A DNA stretch of 64,000 nt, taken from NCBI GenBank assembly GCA_032629725.1, contig JAFEVB010000020.1, positions 456,501 to 520,500 of the forward strand, in the 5' to 3' direction. Below are positions 48,099 through 58,596 of the stretch, one piece after another (position 1 is the stretch's first letter; each line of letters begins with the position of its first letter). The position numbers and the translations under genes are program-made. Source of the stretch: Gremmenia infestans. Lineage: Eukaryota; Ascomycota; Leotiomycetes; Helotiales; Hamatocanthoscyphaceae. Below the pieces are notes generated by a model. The model was not told the origin of the DNA. It was given only the letters and a program-made list of their open reading frames with translations, and searched no databases.

Positions 48099-49088
48099 GT
48101 GATTTTCTTGAGGTGGAGTTGAGGCGAGCCGATGCCTGGGTTTTCATTTTGGGATATGGGGTGGGATATATTCTATTCTTTGTAGCTTACATTTATTTGA
48201 ATAGGTACTTACACTTTTAGGAATATGATTTTTCAAGTTGTTGTTGTGCTATTAGCTGACTGTACATCTGTATATGTGACATAGTGGTATATAATCCTCG
48301 TGATTTCCCGTAAGTGCCTTCACATAACGCCCTATCTTAATGATGAATATTAAGCCGCTAATGCACCCATTAGACTATAGAAAGGAGAAAGTACACCTAG
48401 CACTAGGTGAAAGATGATCTGTTTGGTGTTTAAACACTTAACATTAACACAACGAAGAAGTGACACATCTCTTATTATGCTTATGCTTGCATTGCCCTCC
48501 TCCACTGCGTCAAGTTCTCTTAGTTGAAGGATTCAGCGATCCAGAATTGGTTCCTTATATATTATATCGTTGAAGACCGAGCGGCACCCATATAGTTGTT
48601 TATAACCGATACTGCACTCTCTAGTAGAAGGTGTCCAGACTGGTCTGACTTGATAGGGTGCGGTATTAGCCATTGACCAACATTACATACCTACTCTTAA
48701 GTCTGAAGAGTAACTCCAAAGTTCAGTGATCTATAAACACACTATAATATAACAAAAGAGCTCTTGCATAATCTCCGATTCAGCAATCATGATTTTCCGC
48801 CTCCAGTACAGTAATAAATTCACCTCCCAATTCTCACACAACATTCCATTCATATTCACTTACAGAGATAAGGATCGATCCACAAAAGAGATATAGAGAT
48901 TTTCCTCTCCCTAAGCACAGACTCCAAGTGATCTCCTTATCTTTCCTTTCTCTTTCCCTTTTCTCCTTCTCCTTCTCCCCATCCCTTTGCATCGAAAACA
49001 AGAAGGAAGCGATTCCCAAGTTCCTACTACATCAGCAAAGCGACAGCAATAGATACATCAGGGAATCGAATCGTGCAGATACGATACG
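48099..49088. other. Intergenic
   Basis: No gene supported. CT-rich leader sequence (48930-48990) precedes the small gene at 49089. Confidence 0.5.
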
Positions 49089-49813
49089 ATGGCTTGCCCG
49101 GAAACTCACTCCCTGACGGCTCCGTGGCACGACGCCTGTGTTATCGCGAATAATGTGTCGGATTTGATTCTCAGTGTACGTTTATGAACCCTCTCTACAC
49201 TACACACCAAGACTTTCAATGTCTATAACGATACACTTCTACCTTACTTCCCTCTACCCCAGAATCATCATCATGGGTGATCCATCATCATAGGTGTTTC
49301 ATCTTCATCTCACCAACCCTCACTCCAAGCACTACACACTAACATCGATCCCCACGCACCCAGCGCTTCCTAGGCTGTTCAACCCACCCCCCAGCCTCCA
49401 GCTCCCCGCACGCAGTTCACTGCTTCGTCTACTACAACACCACATCCAAATCCACCTCCACCACCTCCAGCGAGCCGTTCAACACCACAAACGCCACATC
49501 TTGCTTCTCCTCGGCCCTCCAAGCCCTCTCCCCCCCGGTTCTCCTCAACAATGTCGACATTGCTTGTCTCCCCGGCCTGCCCTCAACATCAACGACAAGC
49601 TCTCATACGTCAACGGCAACGCTCAGTGGTGAAGCATTCATCACGCTCTCCGACACCGCGTTTCCAAACGGGGCGGCGAAAGCTACTGCTACTGCGACTG
49701 CGAAGGCTAAGAAAAGCAGGGCGGCGAAATCGGGAAAGGGAGGGGGAGGAGTGGGGGTTGGTGTTGCTGGGATGGTGGTCTTTGGACTGCTTGTGTGCGG
49801 AATGATGGGATAG
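49089..49813 (+). CDS. Small Cys-containing protein with C-terminal hydrophobic tail
   Basis: Proposed exons 49089-49173 and 49416-49813 (160 residues) around a long 242-nt intron (donor GTGTAC, acceptor GCAG); a middle exon cannot be excluded. It starts MACPETHSLTAPWHDACVIA, has cysteines in HCFVYYN, TSCFSS and IACLPG, a Ser/Thr-rich stretch with NTT/NAT glycosylation-type sites, a basic patch (KAKKSRAAKSGKG), then a Gly-rich hydrophobic tail (VGVAGMVVFGLLVCGMMG) that could be a membrane anchor or GPI signal. No N-terminal signal peptide is obvious. Layout resembles the gene at 50610. No family recognised. Confidence 0.5.
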
Positions 49814-50609
49814 ATAGATAGAGGGGATCGATTTTGGGATGAGACTTTTTGAAAGTGGAGGGTTGGAGTAATTGATGAAGATTGGGTCAATGAAAGTAGA
49901 TTGGAATGGGATAGAATAGAACAGAGGAAGAAGACTTGCTAGATGACAGAAGCCGTTTACTGGTTTGCTGGAATGGAATGTACTGGACGATCGAGCTCTT
50001 TTCTTGGTCTAGATATTAGACTGCCCCTAGGCGTGGATCTGGGATTTTTAGCTAGCTGCGGCGTGCTGGCTCGTAATAAGATACCCTGCTGGTACTTTTA
50101 TGGCCTAGTAATCTGTAACATATGATGGTTCTTATAGTGTTAGTGGTTTGGTCTCGGAGTATTTAAGTCTAGGATGTGGTAGCACCTCCACCGTCGCTTA
50201 GTCATTGGCGCTAGGGTTATATGATCATAGGTACACATACATACATATCCCGACACACCTTCTCCATTTCCAGGAATACAGGGTTTTCAACCCGTGAAAT
50301 CTATATAAGGGATGCTCTGGATTATATACCTACCCAGGAAGAAGGATTCAACTATCCTACGTCATCTTGCGGCTCTGCTCTGTTTCTAAACAAGTTGTTT
50401 AAAACACCCATACTGCATTGAATACTATGGGGCGAAGTGAGGGTTTCACATGATGTGAGTCGCTGGTTATGATATGGTATATAAGTAAAGGCCACAACTT
50501 GGAAACTATCAAGATCTAAGGTCTAAATCAACGGACATTCAACTCTACGAACTAAGATAAAGCTAATTTCGATTCTACACCACGCAGGCTAAGAATACCT
50601 CCAATCAAA
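49814..50609. other. Intergenic
   Basis: About 800 bases with no recognisable gene; separates the two small Cys-containing genes. Confidence 0.5.
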
Positions 50610-51225
50610 ATGCCAACACCAACTTGCCCAACTACTCTGATCTTGAGCTCGCCACCTTGGGTTAATGCCGTAAGTACACCATCTTCTATCCTTCATATGC
50701 ACCCCCTACCCATTCACATTCCCATTTCAACTCCTCTAGCTTCCTCCTTCCTCCCTCTCAAAATACCTCTTCCCAAAACGCAAACCCGTCATTACCTCCC
50801 TTCCTCTTCTCTTAAATTAAGGATAGGAAAAAAAAAGGAACTAACCTCATATCACACAGTGCGTAATATCAACCCCCCTCCCCCCACCCCTCCTAACCGC
50901 ATTCCAAACCTGCTGCACCTCCGCGGGTGTCTCCCTGCTCTCCAACCCAGAATACGAATGCTACCAATACTGCAACAACAGCGACAACCGCGTCAGTAGC
51001 TGTTTCGAGGCCCTGAAGCTGGGGGATATGGATGAGAGGTGTTTTGGGGGCCTTGCTACGGCGACGCCATCGGGGATGGGGATAGGATTGGGATCAACGG
51101 CTACGAGTAGGCCTACGGCGACGAGTACTCAAGAGGCGAAAGCTATGGTGCAGGGGGATAAGAGGGTTAGTGTAAGGGTCTTGGTGGGGATTGTGGTGCT
51201 GGTTTTTGGGGTGCTGTTGGCTTAG
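50610..51225 (+). CDS. Small Cys-rich protein with C-terminal hydrophobic tail
   Basis: Exons 50610-50669 and 50860-51225 around a 190-nt intron with a CTAAC branch and CACAG acceptor; 141 residues. It starts MPTPTCPTTLILSSPPWVNA, then CVISTPL and a cysteine-dense segment (FQTCCTSAGV, YECYQYCNNS, SSCFEALK, DERCFGG), a Thr/Ser/Gly linker and a hydrophobic tail (VRVLVGIVVLVFGVLLA). Eight cysteines lie within about 70 residues after the intron, suggesting disulfides and an extracellular place, with GPI or tail anchoring. Not a CFEM pattern by my count. It shares with the gene at 49089 a Trp-x3-Cys-Val-Ile-type start (WHDACVI, WVNACVI) and the same domain order, suggesting paralogy. Confidence 0.65.
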
Positions 51226-51878
51226 GGATGGGAATGAGGTGATGATTGGGAAGGGATTACGTGGTGGGAGGGAAGGAATGTACTGGGAGATTTGGACCGA
51301 GCATTAAAACTTTTATAACTCTCAGCGGCGGTGATATATATTTGGTATTTCTAGGTTTAGTGTTAATACATGTACGAAACTTTTTGCAGCTGTGTCGAAA
51401 ACAAAAGTAAGCGTTTAAACAGAGAATGCAATAAAACACTTTTAGAACTCGTTTTGTCGCAACCATAATAGTAGGTTTGCAACCTCTTCACAGCTCTAGT
51501 TATATCCTGCTATTACGCATATCAAAGACAGTACAGAGAAGTGAAGCTAGTGTTTAATATGGCGAATACCAGTACTAAGTAGTATCACCTTGACCTCCCC
51601 CCTCTATCGCTTAATAAATGTGGGGTGATAATCGCTGAAGCTTTAGTGCACGTCTACTCTAATTATAGCGCACTCACCAAGCACATTTTGGTCCCTACCT
51701 TAATTCTATCTGATTCCTCGAGCCCCGAGACGAGTCCTTTGAAGATAATATCGCGCTGTTCTTTGAAAACTAGGTACCTACCTATATAGTTTGACTTTCT
51801 CTAGATTCCTACTTGAGTTACGGAGACTTCAACTTTTCGCGTTCATTCACGTGTATGACACGTCCCCCCTATCATCTT
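51226..51878. other. Intergenic
   Basis: Convergent 3' ends; no gene seen. CTAGGTACCTACCTA lies near 51770-51785. Confidence 0.5.
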
Positions 51879-52943
51879 TCAAATCTCCTTCCCCATAGCA
51901 CTCACATCCTTAATCTTATCCAGATCTCGCAATCGTCCCTCCAAACTAGACCTCGCCATCTTCCACGCCACCGCCCCCAAAGGCAACCTCAGCGGAATGC
52001 GCTCCCCACGACTAGCAATAATGAATATAGTCTCCGCGACAGCAGCAGGTTCCATGAGCGAGGCACCACCGGCCTTAATGCCCTTGTTGACATAGGACTC
52101 GAGGATCCGAGCAGGCATGTCGGGCGCAGCGTAGGCGGGATGCGGTGCGATACGTGCTTTGCTGTGGCCTTCGAATTCGGTCTTGACACCAGCTGGTTCG
52201 ACGATACAGAAGTTGACTAGTATGGTGAATTAGCCACAACTATGCTCGTATGTGTTCCTTTCAATACCTGCGTGTGTCCACAAATCCGAACATCTAATGT
52301 GAAAGGAAAAGGAAGGTGTAGACTTACTATTCCAATCCGGATGCATTTCCCTCGCAACAGACTCCGAAAACCCCTCCACAGCAAATTTACTTGCATGGTA
52401 GAAAGCATGACCCGGCAACCCCAGAAACCCAGCAAGTGACGAGATATTAAAAATCAGCCCCCCTCGATGATCATCTGCCTGGCGCATATTCGCAACCGCA
52501 CGCGTTGTGACTCTCACGGTGCCGAAAAACAGCGTCTCCATTTCCAGATGCATCTCCTCCTCGGTCGCAGCTTCAGTATCGCCTGAAAGGGAATACCCTG
52601 CATTGTTAACTACAACATCAAGGTGGAAGCCCTTGCCAAAGTGCTCTGCAGCGGCAGCGAAGGCAGCGTTGATGGAACTGGGGGATGTTACGTCGAGGGC
52701 TAGTTTGAGGATGTTGGGGGTAGAGGGGAGGTAGGAGAGGCTAGATGGAGTGCGGGCTGTGGCTATTAGGCGTTGGTTTGGCTTGCTGGCTATTAAGGTG
52801 GCCAGCGCGCGGCCGATGCCTGATGAGCAGCCGGTGACTTTGGGGGTTAGTATTGAGTTGCTGAATTGGGTCATGGGGATATACTCACTCAACCAGGTTG
52901 CATCAGATGGTAGTTTATACTCTTTGGTGTTGACTGGATTCAT
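51879..52943 (-). CDS. Short-chain dehydrogenase/reductase
   Basis: NAD(P)-dependent oxidoreductase of the classical SDR fold; substrate unknown. Exons on the minus strand: 52889-52943, 52328-52837 and 51879-52216; 300 residues. Removing the first intron (GTGAGT donor, ACTAAC branch, AAAG acceptor) gives DATWLITGCSSGIGRALA, the proper cofactor motif, so the uninterrupted frame is not used. NNAG follows (VVVNNAGYSL), then catalytic Ser in FNISSLAGFLG and the YxxxK pair in AFYHASKFAVEG. VEPAGVKTEFEG after the second intron is the usual SDR C-terminal loop. Neighbours are a SnoaL-like gene on the same strand and a Zn2Cys6 regulator. Confidence 0.92.
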
Positions 52944-53788
52944 CTTAACTTGGAAGGGGAATAACAAGCGTATGTTTAAGTAACTATTTGTTTTTATTAA
53001 AGTCAAGAACTGAAATGTCTGTCGAGCTTATTGCGCAGACGACTCGGTAGTTTTATATCATTTTGCACCGTGCCGTATACCTACCTAAGCATTGTATGCT
53101 AGGTATGTAACCTAGAGTCTTGAACGCAAGAGGTAAGTGAGCCATCCGAAACGGGTAAGCGCGGCACCCAAACAGGCAATAATGCCATGGTCGTCACGTG
53201 AGAGCTGCGGTTATATCGTCATGCGTGGATTGACCCGCCACATTATCGCCGATCGCAAATTTGAGGACTTGAAGGGCGGCGGTTGAAGAACAGACAACGA
53301 GTACGCAAATTGGAACGCTTGGCTTGCTGGCTTGTTCTACAAAAAGGCCCTAGACTTTGTGTCGAGGCTTGGGTCAGTAATGGAAAGAAGGAAAGGAAGA
53401 GCAGAGTGGTTACAGCGACCAAAGGAACAGCTCTCGATTGAAATTGCCGCTGCTGAAGACGTCGAAGAAAGTTTTTTGCACTCATCTGGTTCAAGGAAGA
53501 AAATCTATCACTTTTTTACGTTAATGGATCTGGCGGCCTAAGAGGCCTAATGATTGATCTCTGCATATGTGTTTTTGGTTCTGAAAACAACACTGCAGCA
53601 CCTAGTGCCCCAGTAAAGCTTAGAACCCTTGAAGTGGAGCATCTTGCGAATGTAGACAGGAATCGAAAGTTTGTCAGTATTCCTGAGGAGAGTTTATAGC
53701 TGGTTTTATAACGAATGTCTAATACAAAGGATCACAGGTTGGACTTGATTGGCGTACATGGCCATACTTGAAATTAAGCTCAGCGTCT
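52944..53788. other. Intergenic
   Basis: About 840 bases, upstream of the SDR gene and downstream of the SnoaL-like gene. It contains an imperfect inverted repeat CCTACCTAAGCATTG / TGCTAGGTATG near 53080-53108. No gene seen. Confidence 0.5.
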
Positions 53789-54307
53789 TCACTGATCCGT
53801 CTCGCTGAGAGGACCCCCAACTATGCTATAATCACCTTGCACCCAGGTAGACTTTATCTGCAGGTGCCTGAACTTCCACAACCCGTCCATGTCCCTGGTC
53901 AGCTCTGCGCGGTACAAGCTACCCCCCATCAAGTTATTCTGCCCCGGCTCCATGCCCTTACCACCAGCGAAGTGCTGTGAGAGCCCGGTAGCCGTCAGGC
54001 TAGCCTCGTTCTCCTCCGCAGCCCCGTCTTTCATAGTTCCCGTTCTTATGTGAACACGCACGTTGGACACCAGGTGCGTCGTGTCGACGGAGAATATGAG
54101 TGCGAGCCCTGTGGCGTGGATCTTAGGTAGTCCTTCCATGGCACGCCCATTGACCTCAAATACGCCGTCTGGCATAAAGCTCGAGTCAAATAGGGCTGTG
54201 TCGTTCGTGTCAAAAGCCATAACGCACCGGTATAGCGCGTCGACTACGGCTTCGCGGCCGGTCATGGGTGGATTGAGGGATGCTGGAAGGGTGAACGGGG
54301 ATGTCAT
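53789..54307 (-). CDS. SnoaL-like/NTF2-fold protein
   Basis: Single exon, 172 residues. NTF2-like fold of the SnoaL_4 type, small cyclase or hydroxylase-related proteins found in polyketide and other secondary pathways. Visible: REAVVDALYRCVMAFDTNDT (first helix), LFDSSFMPDGVFEVNGRAM, the strand ending HLVSNVRVHI, then SLYRAELTRDMDGLWKFRHL and STWVQGDYSIVG. The ATG at 54307 gives a clean start. It lies between an SDR and a transcription-factor gene, which suggests a shared small pathway. Catalytic activity is not predictable from the fold alone. Confidence 0.85.
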   Translation of the reverse strand: MTSPFTLPASLNPPMTGREAVVDALYRCVMAFDTNDTALFDSSFMPDGVFEVNGRAMEGLPKIHATGLALIFSVDTTHLVSNVRVHIRTGTMKDGAAEENEASLTATGLSQHFAGGKGMEPGQNNLMGGSLYRAELTRDMDGLWKFRHLQIKSTWVQGDYSIVGGPLSETDQ

Positions 54308-54901
54308 CGTACAGGCTGGGGGACTTGTTGAAGGAGTCTTGGATGGCGCTCTGTTGTCGTGACTCGGGACTAGTGAAGTATGTCAACTAGGCTATGATTT
54401 TATCCTAGCTCGGATAAACGAGTTCCTATATTATCCCTTGGTAGTAAGATCCAAGAAAAGGTTGAGTATGATGCTTCAGTTATATAGGCGAAAGATTTAT
54501 TGAGAAGAGATTATTCTGCACTTTCGAGGCGGATCACTTTGTGCTTATATACGCGTCCGCCCGCCCTGCAAGACTCTAAGACATATGGCTCTTAAGTGGT
54601 CTTCTTAATGCCATTAATAAGTCCGTTATATTCACGGCCTGTCTAATGCGATTTTGTGTTGATCATATATGGGAGTTTTTAGACGAGTTGGAACTACTAG
54701 CCAATCAGAGATCTCTGCACCCGGTTGGTGGCTAGAGCGAAGCTCTAACATCCGAAAGAGAGTTAGCGTATAAGAACCCTATAGTCTAAAACTAGTGTCC
54801 TCGCTCCGGCTCCACCTTCTAAGTATTATCTGGCAATCCAGTCGGATTCCGGAAAAGCCCTCGGAGTCAAACTACCCATAGCATCAAATAACAAACCAGC
54901 T
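54308..54901. other. Divergent intergenic, SnoaL/Zn2Cys6
   Basis: 594 bases between the starts of the SnoaL-like (minus) and regulator (plus) genes; likely contains both promoters. No specific site is named. Confidence 0.45.
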
Positions 54902-56246
54902 ATGGCTTCGACTTGCTCAACACGATTTCCAGAGCGCAGGAAAAAGCGGAGGTCGCGATTTGGCTGCCGAAATTGCAAGCTCAGAAAACTTAAGGTAGGT
55001 GTAGATATCTACTTTCCATGGAATGCTGTTCAGCTAATCAGCTTTCCTTGAACCTGTAGTGCGATGAAGGCGAACCACAGTGCAAGAGATGTAGTTCATT
55101 TGGGATATTATGCAATTTCAAGCCTAATATTCCTGATCTGCAGCCCGTCGCCGATGACTCCGTAAGGTCATTGGTGGCCGCTCGAGAAAGAGCAGAACTT
55201 CAACCTCCCCTCACCAATGTTGTTTGGACATCTGATGCATCAACATTCTATCAGTTAGACGCAAAGTGTCAAGAATTGGTGACCCGCTACCTAGGACGAA
55301 GTCTTATTACTCCGGATGACCCTAATATGATAGAAGTCAACCACAAGCTCTTGATATTGGCCTTTACCGTAAGTCTTGTCAAATTCTTTTTGTCCCCCTT
55401 GGACAATATTCGGGCTAGGTTATCTATTACAAGACTCGAGATCGACTAACCTAAGAATTCCAGCACCCTTTCTTGATGCACGCCTCTCTAGCAGTGGCGC
55501 TTGCGTATGACCGCTATCTGAACAATCCGCTAGGCACTCGTCGCACTGTAGAAGAGTGCTATCACTGGCATCAAAGCACAGCTCTCTTCAACCGACGGTT
55601 AAGGGAAACGATTGAAACAAAGGACAAGGATGCAATCTGGGGCACTGCTGCTGCTCTAGCCCTCTTAACCTTTTCGACCCCCGATTGCTATACACCGGAA
55701 GAGTCGTGGCCTCTGAAGCCTCCTGACCCCTCGGATTGGGAATGGTTGCGTATGAGCAAGGGTAAAATGTCACTGTGGCGCATAGCTAATCCGCTACGAC
55801 CGGACAGTCTATTTCGCGTCCTGGCGCCGACCTTTGCTCAGATGCACTCACCGCTGCCAGAGAAAGGCATTGATGGTATATCAAGGGGCTTAGCTATCGC
55901 ATGCCATCTCGACGACTCATCTACGGCAGAAAATAATCCGTATTTCAATGCTGCCCATGCGTTATCCCAGATCCAGGCTCTCCCGGATCGTCAGGTCACA
56001 ATAGGTCAAATCGAGCTCTTCACGCGTAGCATACGCGGGTCTTTCAAATCCTTACTGCAGGAAAAAGACCCCGTCGCGCTTTTATTGCTCTATCTATGGT
56101 ATTGCAAAGCAGGTCGCAGTATGTGGTGGATTGAAGCTAGGGCTAGAGTGGAATGTCCCTCTATTTGCAAGTACCTACGGCTATATCATAAAGGACATAA
56201 CGCTGTAAATGCATTCCTTCCAGGAGGTTCTTTCGCTGATAGATAG
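54902..56246 (+). CDS. Zn2Cys6 transcription factor
   Basis: Nuclear DNA-binding regulator. Exons 54902-54994, 55060-55368 and 55464-56246; 394 residues. The binuclear zinc cluster spans the first intron: CRNCKLRKLKCDEGEPQC followed by KRCSSFGILC, with the six cysteines in normal spacing, preceded by a basic KKRRSRFG stretch. The rest resembles the Upc2/sterol-type or DUF3468-like fungal activation region (ILAFTHPFLMHASLAVALAYDRY, ECYHWHQSTALFNRRL, AAALALLTFSTPD). It is shorter than many Zn2Cys6 proteins but complete. It could control the SDR/SnoaL pair beside it. Confidence 0.93.
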
Positions 56247-56648
56247 AGTACAACATGCAACGTAAGGTATATAGATGGCTAGAGAGGAACATGCATTATA
56301 GATTCGAGAAGGCTATGTATATAATAGTATAATTTTTTTGGTTAGATAGTATAAGCACTAAAGATTACTATCATCTTTATTCGTGCGATAATTATCTTTG
56401 GTGAGGGTATAACTTATGACGGAAAAGACTACTTGTTTATACTGGCAGAAGGTCATTTACCGCCACTTCCCTTGTATTGGGCCGATAATGTTGCGAAGAT
56501 TTATCTCAATTCAAGTTAGCCAAAGGTTTATACCATCAGTATGGGTCTAGCAGAGAAGGGAACAGTTTTTGATTCAAAAGTCAAGACTGCCTTCGAATAC
56601 AGTAAAGGAATCCCAAATATACCATGAAACTCCAAGCATTCCTGTTCT
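56247..56648. other. Intergenic
   Basis: AT-rich, no gene seen. Confidence 0.5.
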
Positions 56649-57221
56649 TCACTTAATCTGCAATCTGTCGGTAGAGAAACAAGTACAGTTCCTCCTGGTA
56701 GAAAGACAACCATTTTCCGACCTATAAAACAAAGCATACTGCACCCCAGGATCTGCACTCGCATACAAACTCATTGTATCTAGCTCATTCTCCGCTCGTT
56801 GCTGCTTGGTTCTTCCATCCAAGACTGCTTCATGGTAGGAACAAGCCGATACCCCCTCAACTGCGGGCCGTTGAGAAGAAGATGGCTCTATCTTGCCAGT
56901 ACCCTCGAATTGGCCGCCAATTCCTTGAAGACCGTAGGTCATGTCACGGCAAAAAAGGGGACTTTCATCATCGAAGAGATAACCACTTGTGACATAACTT
57001 GGGGTGTCTGCTGACTTTTTTTGAGGTGTACTGTTGCTAGAGCAATTACGACGATGGGTAGTTGAATTGAAAGATCTGCGACCTTTGGATAATTGGGACA
57101 GTGAGCTGCTATCTTGACCATGCGTATTGTGAACCGTAGGTTGGTCACTAGTATCCTTACTTTCAGTCTCGAAACGTCTCTTCAAGAACAACAGAGTGGG
57201 ATATAGAAAGAAGATAAACAT
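56649..57221 (-). CDS. Hypothetical protein, weakly supported
   Basis: Open frame of 190 codons with an ATG. It starts with a hydrophobic stretch (MFIFFLYPTLLFLKRRF) and continues as Ser/Thr/Gln-rich sequence without motifs. Upstream on the same strand, 57316-57699 is also open, and a third frame between them reads EALALLDEQLSFITTKTIFS, which looks protein-like. Together they may be a decayed or spliced gene, but I cannot build a model or name a family. Confidence 0.25.
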   Translation of the reverse strand: MFIFFLYPTLLFLKRRFETESKDTSDQPTVHNTHGQDSSSLSQLSKGRRSFNSTTHRRNCSSNSTPQKKSADTPSYVTSGYLFDDESPLFCRDMTYGLQGIGGQFEGTGKIEPSSSQRPAVEGVSACSYHEAVLDGRTKQQRAENELDTMSLYASADPGVQYALFYRSENGCLSTRRNCTCFSTDRLQIK

Positions 57222-58596
57222 ACAGGCTTGGCTTTGAACATCTATATGCGGAGTTTGGTCCCATCACGGCGTTTGGAGAATATCGTTTTGGTTGTGATGA
57301 AGCTCAGCTGCTCGTCTAGAAGGGCCAGGGCTTCTCGATCATGAGATAGTGAGTACTCAAAGTGGAAAGGCGAGAAGAGACTTCAAAGATGAGGATACCG
57401 GGTTGATTTCCTTTAAATGAAAAAAAATTGACAAAGGGGTGAGGCCTTTGAGGTTCGATGTCATGGACTAGGCCCGTGGATATGCGGTATGAAGATTCGA
57501 AAGAAAAGTCACGATCGGTGCCTATTGCCCAAAGAACGTTGCCAGACAGGAAGGTAATTCTGACATCGCAAATGGGTTTGCCGAAATATATATAGAACGA
57601 CAGAGAAATATAAAACCTTGTAGAAGCACGGCTCCTACGAGTTACGGAACGCTTGCCACCATAAGTTCCCACGAAACTCGGAAAACACCTATGATTCAAT
57701 CCTACAAAAGTTGACCATCAAATAAAATAAGCCACACTCGGTCGACGTCGACTTTGTGTCTTGGGGCAAAAGCAAGAGGCAAGACTGCGCTGGACCAATA
57801 AGCTCCTCAGTCTGGATTCGTCCAAGAACTATCACCACATGCAGGACTATCGGTCAGACTTCTCCTGGATAGATCCCGGTTCATGGTCACAGAGGTACAG
57901 TTGTCTAGACACCTGTTTGTCCCAAAATCTCAATATAATCTTTCATGAGAAGTCAAATTACCTAGATTCCATTAACGCGGCCTATTTCCTTTGGCCAGTC
58001 GACTTTTGTTCGAGGACAGGGGGGTAGCATTGAGATAGGTGTAGGCGTTTCCAGCCTGCCAACATGGAGTTGGGGTACATGCAGCTGCAGGATCGTGCAT
58101 GATATATGCGACGGCCTGGATGGTTATTGGGTAGTCGACTTATGGCACCGTCCATTTCGGTAGAGCTGTCTCTGTCGTGCAGTAAGAACTTGTGACATGC
58201 ATATGCAACTGCCCAGATGCACGACTGCGTCCATTGTTGCCGCGTCTAAATTGCCTAATCGTGACTGGCTAGTCGACTTATGTTCCAAGAAATTTTGCGT
58301 GCGCCCTGCTTCAATTAGTGGTCTGCCTGATGATGTGTTGAAAAATGCGCCTCGCCGAGTAAGCTAACGGTAACGCACGCGCACACATACCAGCGGAAGC
58401 CGCCTCTCGAGCAAGGCTGTGATTTGCCCAGTCTCGAAAACTTGTCAAGCACGGCGTTGGCAAGCTGGTATTTAATAAATCTTATTAGAAGTCAGTGATT
58501 CCCCTCGCCCGTTAACTTAGTGGAAACTTGTATTGCTAAAGGTATATCATCAATCAAGTCTAATCCACTATTTGCATTCCAATTTGCACATTTCAC
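57222..58596. other. Region with possible coding debris and a spaced repeat
   Basis: Contains the open frame 57316-57699 (minus, 127 codons, unrecognised). AGTCGACTT occurs at 57997, 58133 and 58271, that is at 136- and 138-base spacing, with some similarity between the intervening stretches, suggesting an old tandem duplication. The last 100 bases are the leader of the Clr5 gene. Confidence 0.4.
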
